Shown: positions 51,098 through 58,482 of the stretch, piece after piece
How positions within the stretch are numbered: position 1 is the stretch's first letter
Layout: each line of letters starts with the position of its first letter
Assembly: GCA_035697145.1 (NCBI GenBank)
Contig: DASSDL010000142.1
Location: 1 to 64,000, forward strand
DNA from: DASQUK01 sp035697145
GTDB lineage: Bacteria > Actinomycetota > Acidimicrobiia > Acidimicrobiales > VFJN01
Direction: 5' to 3'
DNA length: 64,000 nucleotides
Program-made: the position numbers and the translations under genes
Notes under the pieces: generated by a model
Seen by the model: only the letters and a program-made list of their open reading frames with translations
Database searches by the model: none
Told to the model about the DNA's origin: nothing

Positions 51098-51194
51098 GCG
51101 GCCCAACGCTACGGCCGGCGCCGGGGACTGGGGCGATCGATTCCGTGCGGAACTCCGGCTCGGACCACAGATCGGCCGGCGTAGCATCGTCTCC

Positions 51195-51266
51195 GTGCAG
51201 GTCACAGCAACCAGATGGTTTATGGCTCCCCGGCCCCTTCGGGCCGCGTGGGGCAACGACGTCTGA
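51195..51266 (+). CDS. Possible 23-residue peptide gene upstream of the PheS-related ligase
   Basis: GTG 51195 opens 23 codons ending at TGA 51266. The encoded peptide ends with PLRAAWGNDV and contains RWFMAPRP; no recognised family. ATG 51222 would give a 14-residue form. There is no strong ribosome binding site, so translation is not assured. Its position 78 bases before a ligase related to PheS, in the same direction, makes it a candidate peptide substrate or a leader ORF. No run of Phe codons exists, so simple attenuation by phenylalanyl-tRNA is unlikely. Confidence 0.35.
   Translation: MQVTATRWFMAPRPLRAAWGNDV
51231..51246. other. Hairpin within the short peptide ORF
   Basis: CGGCCC-CTTC-GGGCCG, a six-base-pair stem with tetraloop. 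It is followed 50 bases on by a second hairpin CGGGGA-TCTG-TCCCCG (51296-51311) immediately before the ligase ribosome binding site. Both could be part of a leader control element. Confidence 0.5.
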
Positions 51267-51343
51267 ACCGCTGACTCCACGCCGGGCGAACGGGCCGGGG
51301 ATCTGTCCCCGTCACCGTTCCCGCGATGCAAAGGAGCCGGTCC

Positions 51344-52465
51344 GTGCCCACGTACCTGACCACCGAGCAGCTGACACACGACCTGGCGTTGCGCGATCTC
51401 ACCGATCCCGGAGCCGGTCCGCATGCCATCCAGTTGCTGGTCGGCCTGGCGGCCGACGCGCTGTCGGCCGCCTGGGCCTGTCCGACCCGGCCGAGCCCCG
51501 GTCCCCGCGTCGTCGCCATAGCCGACAACTACGACAACCTCGGGTTCACCGCCGGTGCCGCCAGCCGCGACGCCCGCTACACGCGCTATGTCGATGCGCA
51601 GCGCATGTTGCGCAGCCACTCGAGCGCCATGGTGCCGGCGGTACTCCGAGCCCTCGCCGCCGATCCGCTCGACGACGTCTTGCTGGTCTGCCCCGGCATC
51701 GTCTACCGCCGGGACGCCATCGACCGACTGCACACCGGAACCCCGCACCAGCTCGACCTGTGGCGCATCTCGCGTCGGCCGCTCAGCAATGCCGACATGG
51801 ACGAGATGATCGCGCTGCTCGTCGACGCCCTCGCACCGGACCGACGCTGGCGGGCCGAACCGAGGCTCCACCCCTACACCGTCGACGGCCGCCAAGTCGA
51901 CCTCCAGGACGAAGGCGAATGGGTGGAGGTGTGGGAATGCGGCCTCGCCCATCCCGGCGTCCTGGGTCGGGCGGGCCTAGCCGCGTGGCACGGCTTGGCC
52001 CTGGGCTTGGGCTTGGACCGGCTGTTCATGCTCCGCAAGCACATCCCCGACATTCGCCTGCTGCGGTCCGCCGACCCCCGCGTCGGCAACCAGATGATCG
52101 ACCTCGAGCCCTACCGCGCCGTCTCGATCATGCCCGCCGTGGTGCGTGACCTGTCGGTGGCGGTCGACGCCGACGACGACATCGAACAGCTTGGCGACCG
52201 CGTGCGCGACGCCCTCGGCGACGACGCCGCTGCCGTCGAGGAGGTCGCGGTCCTGTCCCAGACCGGCTACGACGACCTGCCTGCGACGGCCATCGCTCGC
52301 ATGGGAATGGATCGGAGCCACAAGAACGTGCTCGTGCGGGTCGTGCTCCGCCACCTCGAGCGGACGCTCACGGACACCGAAGCGAACTCCCTCCGAGACC
52401 GCATCTACACGGCGCTCCACGGTGGCGACGCGCAGGAGTGGGCCTCGGGCATCGACCGTGCCTGA
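51344..52465 (+). CDS. srmL: PheS-related ligase of the SrmL type
   Basis: GTG 51344 is chosen because AAAGGAG lies seven bases upstream; 373 residues. The protein is a class II aminoacyl-tRNA-synthetase relative. Motif 2-like PGIVYRRDAIDRLHTGTPHQLD and motif 3-like GLALGLGLDRLFMLRKHIPDIR match the PheRS alpha core. The pocket segment reads VWECGLAHPGVL where PheS has a GAGM-type loop, so the amino acid recognised has probably changed. Residues about 285-373 look like a ferredoxin-fold anticodon-binding domain. It resembles proteins annotated as 'PheS-related mystery ligase SrmL' in actinomycetes, function unproven. It would join an amino acid to an unknown acceptor; no pheT is adjacent. Confidence 0.8.
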   Translation: MPTYLTTEQLTHDLALRDLTDPGAGPHAIQLLVGLAADALSAAWACPTRPSPGPRVVAIADNYDNLGFTAGAASRDARYTRYVDAQRMLRSHSSAMVPAVLRALAADPLDDVLLVCPGIVYRRDAIDRLHTGTPHQLDLWRISRRPLSNADMDEMIALLVDALAPDRRWRAEPRLHPYTVDGRQVDLQDEGEWVEVWECGLAHPGVLGRAGLAAWHGLALGLGLDRLFMLRKHIPDIRLLRSADPRVGNQMIDLEPYRAVSIMPAVVRDLSVAVDADDDIEQLGDRVRDALGDDAAAVEEVAVLSQTGYDDLPATAIARMGMDRSHKNVLVRVVLRHLERTLTDTEANSLRDRIYTALHGGDAQEWASGIDRA

Positions 52466-53457
52466 CCTGCCGGCTCCGTCGGCACGGGACGCCTCCCGCG
52501 GAAGCGCCCGCGCGACCGATCGTCGTGTGGTGGTCCGGCTTCGACCACCCGTTGTTCGGTCACGACTACGGCGCCTGAGACGAACGCTCGGTGGCGACCT
52601 GTGCCCTCACCGCGGGGGACGACCGATTCGGCGAAGCGCGGCAGTTGGCCCTCTCCATCGGCCCAGAGGACGAACGTGTCGAAGCCGTGCGTGATCACCA
52701 GGTCGGTCAGCTCGTCGACCCACTGGTCGACCGGGCCGTGGAGAACGCCGATCGAAGTGCCGTCAGTGATGGCACCGCGCACGTTGAGGATCCGCCGGAT
52801 CTCGGTCGGGTCGCGTCCTGCGTCCGCGGCCGCGTCCTCGAGCCGGCGCGCCATCTCGGCCAGTGTCTGGACGTCGCCCGTGAGAGACGGGACCCAGCCG
52901 TCCGCCGCTCGCGCCGCCAAGGCGAGGGCCCTGGGGCCATAGACGCCGAGCCAGATCCCGATCGGGTGGGCCGGGACGGGACCCGACTGCGCGCCAGCCA
53001 GCCGGTAGTGCCGCCCCTCGAAGCGCAGGTTGCGTGCACCGCTCCATACCATGCGAACGACCGTGATGGCCTCTTCCAGCGCGGCCAGGGCAGCGGCAGG
53101 CGCGCGTCGCGGCCCGCCGTACGCGGCGATCGCGTCCCAGAAGCCACCGGCGCCGAGGCCGAGCTCGACCCGACCACCGCTGAGCACGTCCAGACTGGCC
53201 GCGGCCTTGGCCAGAACAGCCGGAGGGCGCAAGGGCAGGTTTGCGACATCCGGGAACAGGCGGATCCGGGAGGTCCTCCCGGCGATCACGCTCAGCAACG
53301 TCCACGTGTCGACGTAACGACGTTGATAGGGGTGGTCCTGGATGCCGACGTAGTCGAGCCCGCGGCGCTCGACGTCCAGGGCGGTGGCCACCAGAGGGTC
53401 GCTGGCGTTGGGCACCAGGAAGTACCCGAACCTCACCTCACGACCGTGATCGGGCAC
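52405..53457 (-). CDS. LLM-class (F420-dependent-type) oxidoreductase with unusual C-terminal extension
   Basis: GTG 53457 has GGGAGG upstream. The first ~285 residues match luciferase-like monooxygenases: VRFGYFLVPNA, IQDHPYQRRYVDTWTLLS, FPDVANLPLRPPAVLAKAAASLDVLSGGRVELGLGAGG and PIGIWLGVYGPRALALAA. Such proteins usually use F420 or FMN. The remaining ~65 residues, after the normal end near FAESVVPR, are Arg/Pro/His-rich and unlike the family. They run antisense through the last 61 bases of the SrmL gene. The extension looks like read-through after loss of the original stop. Function of the core should be unaffected. Confidence 0.8.
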   Translation of the reverse strand: MPDHGREVRFGYFLVPNASDPLVATALDVERRGLDYVGIQDHPYQRRYVDTWTLLSVIAGRTSRIRLFPDVANLPLRPPAVLAKAAASLDVLSGGRVELGLGAGGFWDAIAAYGGPRRAPAAALAALEEAITVVRMVWSGARNLRFEGRHYRLAGAQSGPVPAHPIGIWLGVYGPRALALAARAADGWVPSLTGDVQTLAEMARRLEDAAADAGRDPTEIRRILNVRGAITDGTSIGVLHGPVDQWVDELTDLVITHGFDTFVLWADGEGQLPRFAESVVPRGEGTGRHRAFVSGAVVVTEQRVVEAGPPHDDRSRGRFRGRRPVPTEPAGQARSMPEAHSCASPPWSAV

Positions 53458-53498
53458 GGCATCCTCCCGTCAGGGTTCGGGCTCCTCAGCGCGGGGCC

Positions 53499-54119
53499 TC
53501 ATGAGCACCCCCGAGGATCTCCCGGTCCAGTGGCGAGCAGCGCTGTCAGGAGCTCGTCGATCGCCTCCTGCCCACGACGTATCGCCAGGCGACCCTCGTC
53601 GGCTCGGGCAACCAGCAGCGCCACTTCGAGCAGTGCGGCCAGGACCATGTGAGCCATGACGTCGACCAGCTCCGGCTTGACCCGCCCGTCGGCGGCGATG
53701 GCGGCGATCGCTGCCTTGACGAGCCCGAAGGCATGCTGCTCGTCGATCTCCCGCCAGCGCTGCCACCCGACCACGGCTGGAGCGTCGATGAGGGAGATCT
53801 GGCGCACGACCGGATCACGACACATCGCCAGGTATGCGGAACAGCCTCGGCGTAGCCCGTCCAGCGGGTCGGTGGCACCGCGCGCCGCACGTGTGACCTT
53901 GACCATTGCCTGGGCCTCGACCGACTCGAGCACGGCTTCGAACAGTGCCTCCTTGCTTTCGAAGTGGTGGTAGAGCGCGCCCCTACTCACACCGGCGGCG
54001 TCGAGCACGGCCGGGATCGCAGTTGCGTCGTACCCGTTGGTGGCGAACAGCTCCGTCGCCAGCTCGATCAGCGCCGCTCTGGTGGCCTGTCCCTGCTCGA
54101 CACGCTTGTTCACCGCCAC
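53499..54119 (-). CDS. TetR-family repressor
   Basis: The 206-residue protein starts at GTG 54119 with AVNKRVEQGQATRAALIELATELFATNGYDAT. The helix-turn-helix IPAVLDAAGVSRGALYHHFESKEALFEAVL lies at about 34-64, a textbook TetR/AcrR region. The C-terminal helices (GLRRGCSAYLAMC onward) form the ligand domain. It is divergent from the hydrolase at 54191, and two nearly identical 19-bp operators (54129-54170) lie between the two starts. It most likely represses both itself and the hydrolase. Confidence 0.92.
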   Translation of the reverse strand: MAVNKRVEQGQATRAALIELATELFATNGYDATAIPAVLDAAGVSRGALYHHFESKEALFEAVLESVEAQAMVKVTRAARGATDPLDGLRRGCSAYLAMCRDPVVRQISLIDAPAVVGWQRWREIDEQHAFGLVKAAIAAIAADGRVKPELVDVMAHMVLAALLEVALLVARADEGRLAIRRGQEAIDELLTALLATGPGDPRGCS

Positions 54120-54128
54120 AGCTTGACA

Positions 54129-54170
54129 TACCGACCGACGGTCTGTGAATATACCGACCGTCGGTCTGTT
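54129..54170. promoter_or_regulatory. Two tandem TetR operator copies
   Basis: ATACCGACCGACGGTCTGT (54129-54147) and ATACCGACCGTCGGTCTGT (54152-54170) differ at one base and repeat with a 23-base period. The second contains the symmetric core ACCGAC-CGTCGGT. They sit between the divergent TetR and hydrolase starts. Confidence 0.85.
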
Positions 54171-54190
54171 AACCCGCGAGGAGTCAAGCC

Positions 54191-55057
54191 ATGATGCCGA
54201 ACGAGCTCGAAGCGCACCGCCGTACCGCTACCACCGAACTCGGCGAGATCTCCTACCTCGACGTGGGTGAGGGACCGACAGCGTTGTTCGTCCATGGCGT
54301 CTTCACCAACGCGTTCTTCTGGCGGAATGTGCTCGCGGGCGTCGGCTCACAGCGGCGCTGCATCGCCATCGACCTGCCCGCCCACGGGCAGACCCGAACG
54401 ACGGAATCCTGGGACCTGTCGCTCGGGGGCCTGGCGCACGCGGTCGTCGCGCTGTGCGATGCCATCGACACGGGCCCGGTCGACCTCGTCGCCAACGACA
54501 CGGGCGGCGCCGTGGCCCAGATCTTCGCCGCCACCAACCCGCACCGGCTGCGTAGCTTCACGCTCACCAACTGCGACACCCAGGGCAACATCCCGCCCCC
54601 GGACTTCGCTCCCGTCGTCGACTTGGCCCGCCAGGGCGGGCTGGCTGACGCCGTCAAGAGTCTGGCGACGGATTTCGGGCTGGCTCGCTCCGACGCGGGC
54701 TTCGGTTCCGGTTACGAGCGACCCCAGGACCTGCCCGACGAGGTGCTGCACGCCTACCTGGCGCCGCTAGCCGAATCCGACCTGCGCGCCAGCGAGCTCC
54801 AGCGGTGCGTCGCGCAGCTCGAACCGGGACCACTGCTCGCCGTCGAGCCGCAGCTGAAGGAGCTCGAGACCCCAACGCTGCTGGTCTGGGGCACCGGGGA
54901 CCCGTTCTTCGACCTGTCCTGGGCACGCTGGCTGCGCGACACCATTCCCGGCGTCACCGAGATCGTCGAGATCGAAGGCGCCAAGCTGTTCTTCCCCGAC
55001 GAACGCGCCGCCGACCTGGTCCCCCACCTCCAGCGCCACTGGGAGGCGACCGGATGA
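54191..55057 (+). CDS. Alpha/beta hydrolase with Asp nucleophile and no obvious catalytic His
   Basis: ATG 54191 follows GAGGAG. The 288-residue protein has TALFVHGVFTNAFFW, IDLPAHGQTRT, the nucleophile elbow VANDTGGAV with Asp, and an acid region WGTGDPFFD. Where haloalkane dehalogenases have GAGHFxxxE, this protein reads IEGAKLFFPDERA, so the His of the triad is missing. Related actinobacterial/proteobacterial hydrolases show the same LFFP block, so this may define a subfamily with changed chemistry instead of a broken gene. Expression is controlled by the adjacent TetR through the double operator. Confidence 0.82.
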   Translation: MMPNELEAHRRTATTELGEISYLDVGEGPTALFVHGVFTNAFFWRNVLAGVGSQRRCIAIDLPAHGQTRTTESWDLSLGGLAHAVVALCDAIDTGPVDLVANDTGGAVAQIFAATNPHRLRSFTLTNCDTQGNIPPPDFAPVVDLARQGGLADAVKSLATDFGLARSDAGFGSGYERPQDLPDEVLHAYLAPLAESDLRASELQRCVAQLEPGPLLAVEPQLKELETPTLLVWGTGDPFFDLSWARWLRDTIPGVTEIVEIEGAKLFFPDERAADLVPHLQRHWEATG

Positions 55058-55264
55058 GCCACGGCGCCTGATCCCCGCCACCCGAGGTTCCTGGCGACGA
55101 TTTGGTTGCTGGGGGCAACTATTCGGGCTCCTCCGGCGTCAGCTCCACCGGCCCCCGCGCGACGACGCGGCGGACATGGGCGTCGTCGTTGCCCGGCCAT
55201 CGCGGCAGGCGGTTCCGTCAGAAGGTGGACATTCGCGTGCGGACTGGACATACTCACGCACTCA

Positions 55265-55639
55265 ATGGTCACGACCGTCGCCGTCGGTGTCGATGGGTCC
55301 GCCACGGCCGCTGAGGCCGTGAAGATGGCGGCCGAGGTCGCGCGGCGGTTCGAGGCGGAGCTGGTCCTGCTCTCCGCCTACAACCGCCCGCTCGAGTCGT
55401 CGCAGCAGCGCGAGGTGGTCGCGCGGACGGAGGCGCGGCTCCGGCAGGAGGGCGTTCGCTGTCGGACGCTCGCCGAGGAGGGCAACCCCTCCGACGTGCT
55501 CGTCCGCCTTGCGAAGAAGTGCGGCGCCGACATCCTCGTCGTGGGCAACAAGGGCATGCAGCGCCGCGCGCTCGGCAGCATCCCGAATTCGGTGACGCAC
55601 CAGGCGGAGTGCTCGGTCCTCGTCGTCAAGACGACGTAG
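55265..55639 (+). CDS. Universal stress protein (UspA family)
   Basis: ATG 55265 gives 124 residues, a single Usp domain. It begins TVAVGVDGSATAAEAVKMAAE and ends with the ATP-binding motif VVGNKGMQRRALGSIPNSV (G-2x-G-9x-G(S/N)-like). It should bind ATP and be induced under stress or dormancy. No close partner gene is in the same direction. The 207-base region before it shows no other gene or clear promoter. Confidence 0.9.
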   Translation: MVTTVAVGVDGSATAAEAVKMAAEVARRFEAELVLLSAYNRPLESSQQREVVARTEARLRQEGVRCRTLAEEGNPSDVLVRLAKKCGADILVVGNKGMQRRALGSIPNSVTHQAECSVLVVKTT

Positions 55640-55817
55640 CCCGGCGGTCAAGCCGCGCCAGAACTGCTTGATTCGATCGGGGTGGCTAACGGCCTATGCC
55701 ACAGCTGCCGAGCTGAGGACTCGGTGGCGACCGGCGCCTCCGAATGTGCTGGTCAGCGCCGCTCACGCGCGGTTGCCCAGCAACCAGAACTGCGTCAGGA
55801 AGCCAGGGTGGGTCCGC

Positions 55818-56660
55818 TCAGGTCGTCGCGTCGTTGACGAAGGCGTCGGTGTGAGCCTGTGCCCACTGCTCGAAGGTGCGCGGCGCGTGGCCGGTGATCT
55901 CCAGCACTGAAGGGACGATGAGGGAATCGTCGAACTCGCCGTCCGTGAAGAAGCGGAAGAACCCGTCGATGAAGGGCGCCGGCGTGTCGGCCGCCATCTC
56001 GGCGCGGGCCTCGTCGTCGGAGAGCGGCTCGTAGCGGAGGGGTCGCCGGAGAACGCGGGCGAGCGTGGTGACCTGTTCGCCGGGCGTCAGCGGTTGGGGC
56101 CCGCTCAGGGCCGGCGTCTTGCCCTGGTGGCCGGGCTCAGTGAGGACCGTCGCGGCCACGGCGGCGATGTCGGCGGGGTCGATCGACGCGATGGGCACAT
56201 CCGGCCACGGCGCACGCACGACGTCGCCTCGCTGGATCTGGGGCAGCCAGCGCAAGGCGTTCGAATGGAAGCCACTCGGCCGCAGGATGGTCCAGGGCAT
56301 CCCGGAGCCCCGGACCGCGGCTTCAGCGCCGAGCCACATACGGGTGATGGCGTTGTCGGGCTTGCCGGCTACGACGCAACGAGAGGTGAGCAGCACGACG
56401 TGCTCCACGCCCGTCTCGCGCATGCGCCCGAGCAGCTCGACGGTGGCAAACCCTCCCAGCAGGAACGCCCGCCGGATACCCGTCAGCGCCGGGGCAACGG
56501 TGTCGGGCGAAGCGAGATCACCCGCCATCACGTCGACCGCCGCCGGCAGCGCCACGCGGTTCGGGTCGCGTGCCAGGGCCCGCACGTCCGAGCGTCGCTC
56601 GACCAGTGCGCGGACCAGCTCGTTGCCGACGTTGCCGGTCGCGCCGGTGACCAGGATCAT
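55818..56660 (-). CDS. NmrA-like NAD(P)-binding protein
   Basis: The 280-residue protein has ILVTGATGNVGNELVRALVERR at the N-terminus, typical of NmrA/HSCARG atypical SDRs, then ALARDPNRVALPAAVDVMAGDL and TILRPSGFHSNALRW. No canonical YxxxK dyad is visible, which is usual for the sensor-type NmrA group. The C-terminal part (VLRRPLRYEPLSDDEARAEM) is also typical. It is the last gene of a three-gene operon with an SDR and an MDR oxidoreductase, overlapping the SDR by four bases (ATGA). It could be a quinone/NAD(P)-linked reductase. Confidence 0.85.
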   Translation of the reverse strand: MILVTGATGNVGNELVRALVERRSDVRALARDPNRVALPAAVDVMAGDLASPDTVAPALTGIRRAFLLGGFATVELLGRMRETGVEHVVLLTSRCVVAGKPDNAITRMWLGAEAAVRGSGMPWTILRPSGFHSNALRWLPQIQRGDVVRAPWPDVPIASIDPADIAAVAATVLTEPGHQGKTPALSGPQPLTPGEQVTTLARVLRRPLRYEPLSDDEARAEMAADTPAPFIDGFFRFFTDGEFDDSLIVPSVLEITGHAPRTFEQWAQAHTDAFVNDATT

Positions 56661-57382
56661 GTCGTGCCGTCCAGGGAGTCGACCAGGGTCTCGCCGCCGG
56701 TGACCTCCAGCACGGCACCGGTCACTTGCGGATTGGTCATCACGAACACCGCCGCCTGCGCGATGTCATCGGGCGTGCCCATCCGCCCGACCGGCATCGC
56801 CCGAGCGACCCGTTGGCGGAGATCGTGCCGGTCCGTCTCGGGCAGGAACGACCACATGGCGCTGTCCGTGTAACCGGGACGGATCGTGTTGACGCGCCGC
56901 GGACCCAGCTCGATCGCCAACGCACGGGTGAGGCCCTCGACGGCGGCGAAGGCCGCGGTGATCATCGAGCCGCGGGTTGGTGGGCGGACGGCGGCCCCGC
57001 CGGTGACGAAGGTGATCGACCCCCCGCCCCGCAGGCCCGGTGCCGCGTAGCGGGCGCACGTCCAGCTGCCGAAGAACTTGCCGTCCATGAACGTGCGTGC
57101 CTCCGGAAGGTCCTGCTCGAGGAACGCCGCGGGCGACCCCGGCGAGGCGGTCACGAGCAGATGGTCGAGTGGGCCGAGGTCGTCGAACAGCCGCCGCACC
57201 GACGCCTCGTCCGTGACGTCGACCTCGGCCTGCTGGACTCCGTGGATCTCCTCACGGTCGGCCGGCGGCCGTCGACCAGCCGCCACCACGTCGGCGCCGA
57301 GTGACGCTGTGGCTCGGACGGTTGCGAGACCCATGCCGCTGGTCCCGCCTACGACGACGACTCGCTGGCCCGCCATGTTCAT
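56657..57382 (-). CDS. Short-chain dehydrogenase/reductase
   Basis: ATG 57382 overlaps the MDR stop in a TGATG arrangement; 241 residues. It has VVVVGGTSGMGLATVRATASLGADV (NAD(P) site), VDVTDEASV, ITFVTGGAAV and a C-terminal PRRVNTIRPGYTDS. The usual catalytic YxxxK is not evident: the segment SMITAAFAAVEGLTRALA occupies the place, with no Tyr or Lys. It may therefore be a regulatory or altered SDR. It is transcribed between the MDR and NmrA genes. Confidence 0.82.
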   Translation of the reverse strand: MNMAGQRVVVVGGTSGMGLATVRATASLGADVVAAGRRPPADREEIHGVQQAEVDVTDEASVRRLFDDLGPLDHLLVTASPGSPAAFLEQDLPEARTFMDGKFFGSWTCARYAAPGLRGGGSITFVTGGAAVRPPTRGSMITAAFAAVEGLTRALAIELGPRRVNTIRPGYTDSAMWSFLPETDRHDLRQRVARAMPVGRMGTPDDIAQAAVFVMTNPQVTGAVLEVTGGETLVDSLDGTT

Positions 57383-58299
57383 CACGACGACACCTCCAGC
57401 ACCGCCTTGCCCCGCACCTTGCGGCCCAACAGCGCGGCGGCGGCGTCGGCGGCCTTCTCCCACGGGCCCAACCAGTCGACCTGCGGGTCGAGCTGACCGG
57501 CAGCGACGAGGCCCACGAGGAACGCCAGGTCCGGGCCAAACTGCGGTCCGATGGCGAACGCCTCGATGCGGGTGCCGCCGCCGCGAAGCCGTGCCTGTTC
57601 GAAGTCGATCGTGGTGGGCTCCAACGACGCCATGCCGACGCTCTGCACGCAGCCACCGGGTTCGAGGAGCCCGTAGGCCACGGCGAGCGTGGCTCCGCCG
57701 ACGTTGTCCAGGGCCCCGTGGACCGGTTCGGCGACGCCGTCGAGACCGACGACCACCTCGGCGGCCCCAAGCGCGGCCAGCCCCTCACCTCTCGCGGGGC
57801 TACCAACCGAGGCGACCACGTGGGCGCCCGCTCTCGCCGCGAGCTGAACGGCGAAGCGGCCCACCCCACCTGAGGCGCCTGTGATCAGCACGCGCCGCCC
57901 GACCAGCGAGCCGAGCCGGCGCAGGGCCCGCAACGCCGTCACGCCCGCCACCGGGATGGCGGCCACCGGAGCCAGCTCCACCTCGTCGGGCACCGCAGCG
58001 AGCTCGAGGGTGTCGACCGCGCGCAGTTCGGCCCATGCGCCGGACCAGCCGAAGGTCACGACCCGGGTGCCCGGTGGCGGGCCGGAACCGTCCCTGGCCG
58101 CCGAGATCACCACCCCCGACGCATCGAATCCGGGCACGGCGCCGGGAACCTGACGGTCATGAATGAAGGCGACGTCTGCGAAGTTGAGCGATGTCGCCGC
58201 TACCGCGATCAGCGCCTCCGATGGGCCGGGCTCAGGATCGGGAGCCTCCCCCAGCTCGAGACCCTGGGGCGCATCGGGGGCATAGAGGAGTGCTCGCAT
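57382..58299 (-). CDS. Zinc-independent MDR (quinone oxidoreductase-like) enzyme
   Basis: The 305-residue protein has an MDR N-domain (ALLYAPDAPQGLELGEAPDPEPG, then LNFADVAFIHDRQVPG, VPGFDASGVV), the AIPVAGVTALRALRRLG hinge and the cofactor motif VLITGASGGVGRFAVQLAA. No structural zinc cysteines are seen, so it belongs to the quinone reductase/crotonyl-CoA reductase-like NADPH branch. The ATG overlaps the stop of a 13-codon leader ORF (TGATG). Operators for the divergent TetR protein flank the promoter. Substrate unknown; a toxic electrophile or quinone is plausible given the repressor context. Confidence 0.88.
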   Translation of the reverse strand: MRALLYAPDAPQGLELGEAPDPEPGPSEALIAVAATSLNFADVAFIHDRQVPGAVPGFDASGVVISAARDGSGPPPGTRVVTFGWSGAWAELRAVDTLELAAVPDEVELAPVAAIPVAGVTALRALRRLGSLVGRRVLITGASGGVGRFAVQLAARAGAHVVASVGSPARGEGLAALGAAEVVVGLDGVAEPVHGALDNVGGATLAVAYGLLEPGGCVQSVGMASLEPTTIDFEQARLRGGGTRIEAFAIGPQFGPDLAFLVGLVAAGQLDPQVDWLGPWEKAADAAAALLGRKVRGKAVLEVSS

Positions 58300-58340
58300 C
58301 AGCGATCACACGGCTGCCCGTCCGTGGCCCTTGACATCAT
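58299..58340 (-). CDS. 13-codon leader ORF coupled to the MDR gene
   Basis: ATG 58340 (a second ATG follows at 58337) lies directly after a perfect GAGGAGGAG site. The ORF MMSRATDGQPCDR ends at TGA 58299-58301, whose A is the first base of the MDR ATG (TGATG). The MDR gene itself lacks a good ribosome binding site, so its translation probably depends on this leader. No homologue is recognised. Confidence 0.5.
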   Translation of the reverse strand: MMSRATDGQPCDR

Positions 58341-58360
58341 CGGCTCCTCCTCTGGTTTAA

Positions 58361-58390
58361 GAGACCGCTCGGTCCGAGACCGCTCAGTCC
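58361..58390. promoter_or_regulatory. Two tandem TetR operator copies
   Basis: GAGACCGCTCGGTCCG (58361-58376) and GAGACCGCTCAGTCC (58376-58390) are direct repeats with a 15-base period. Each carries a near-palindromic GACCGNTCRGTC core. A third copy lies at 58439-58454. Confidence 0.75.
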
Positions 58391-58392
58391 CT

Positions 58393-58398
58393 TATAAT
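58393..58398 (+). promoter_or_regulatory. Candidate -10 box of the TetR gene promoter
   Basis: TATAAT at 58393-58398, the one A/T-rich hexamer in this spacer. The place of a -35 box coincides with the two tandem operators, so repression by occlusion is easy to imagine. No good TTGACA lies at the right distance. Confidence 0.4.
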
Positions 58399-58438
58399 CC
58401 CGGGTTGGGTCTCGTGTCAACAGGCGGGCCCGCCGACA

Positions 58439-58454
58439 GAGACCGATCGGTCCG
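58439..58454. promoter_or_regulatory. Third TetR operator copy with perfect palindromic core
   Basis: GAGACCGATCGGTCCG contains GACCGATCGGTC, a perfect 12-base palindrome. It lies 29 bases upstream of the TetR start and matches the tandem pair at 58361-58390. Confidence 0.75.
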
Positions 58455-58482
58455 CTAAAGTGGGAGCGGAGGAGCACGGCCA

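Noticed and set aside
51098..51343. T-box riboswitch upstream of the PheS-related gene
   Set aside because: No T-box consensus or long specifier stem is visible; only two short hairpins.
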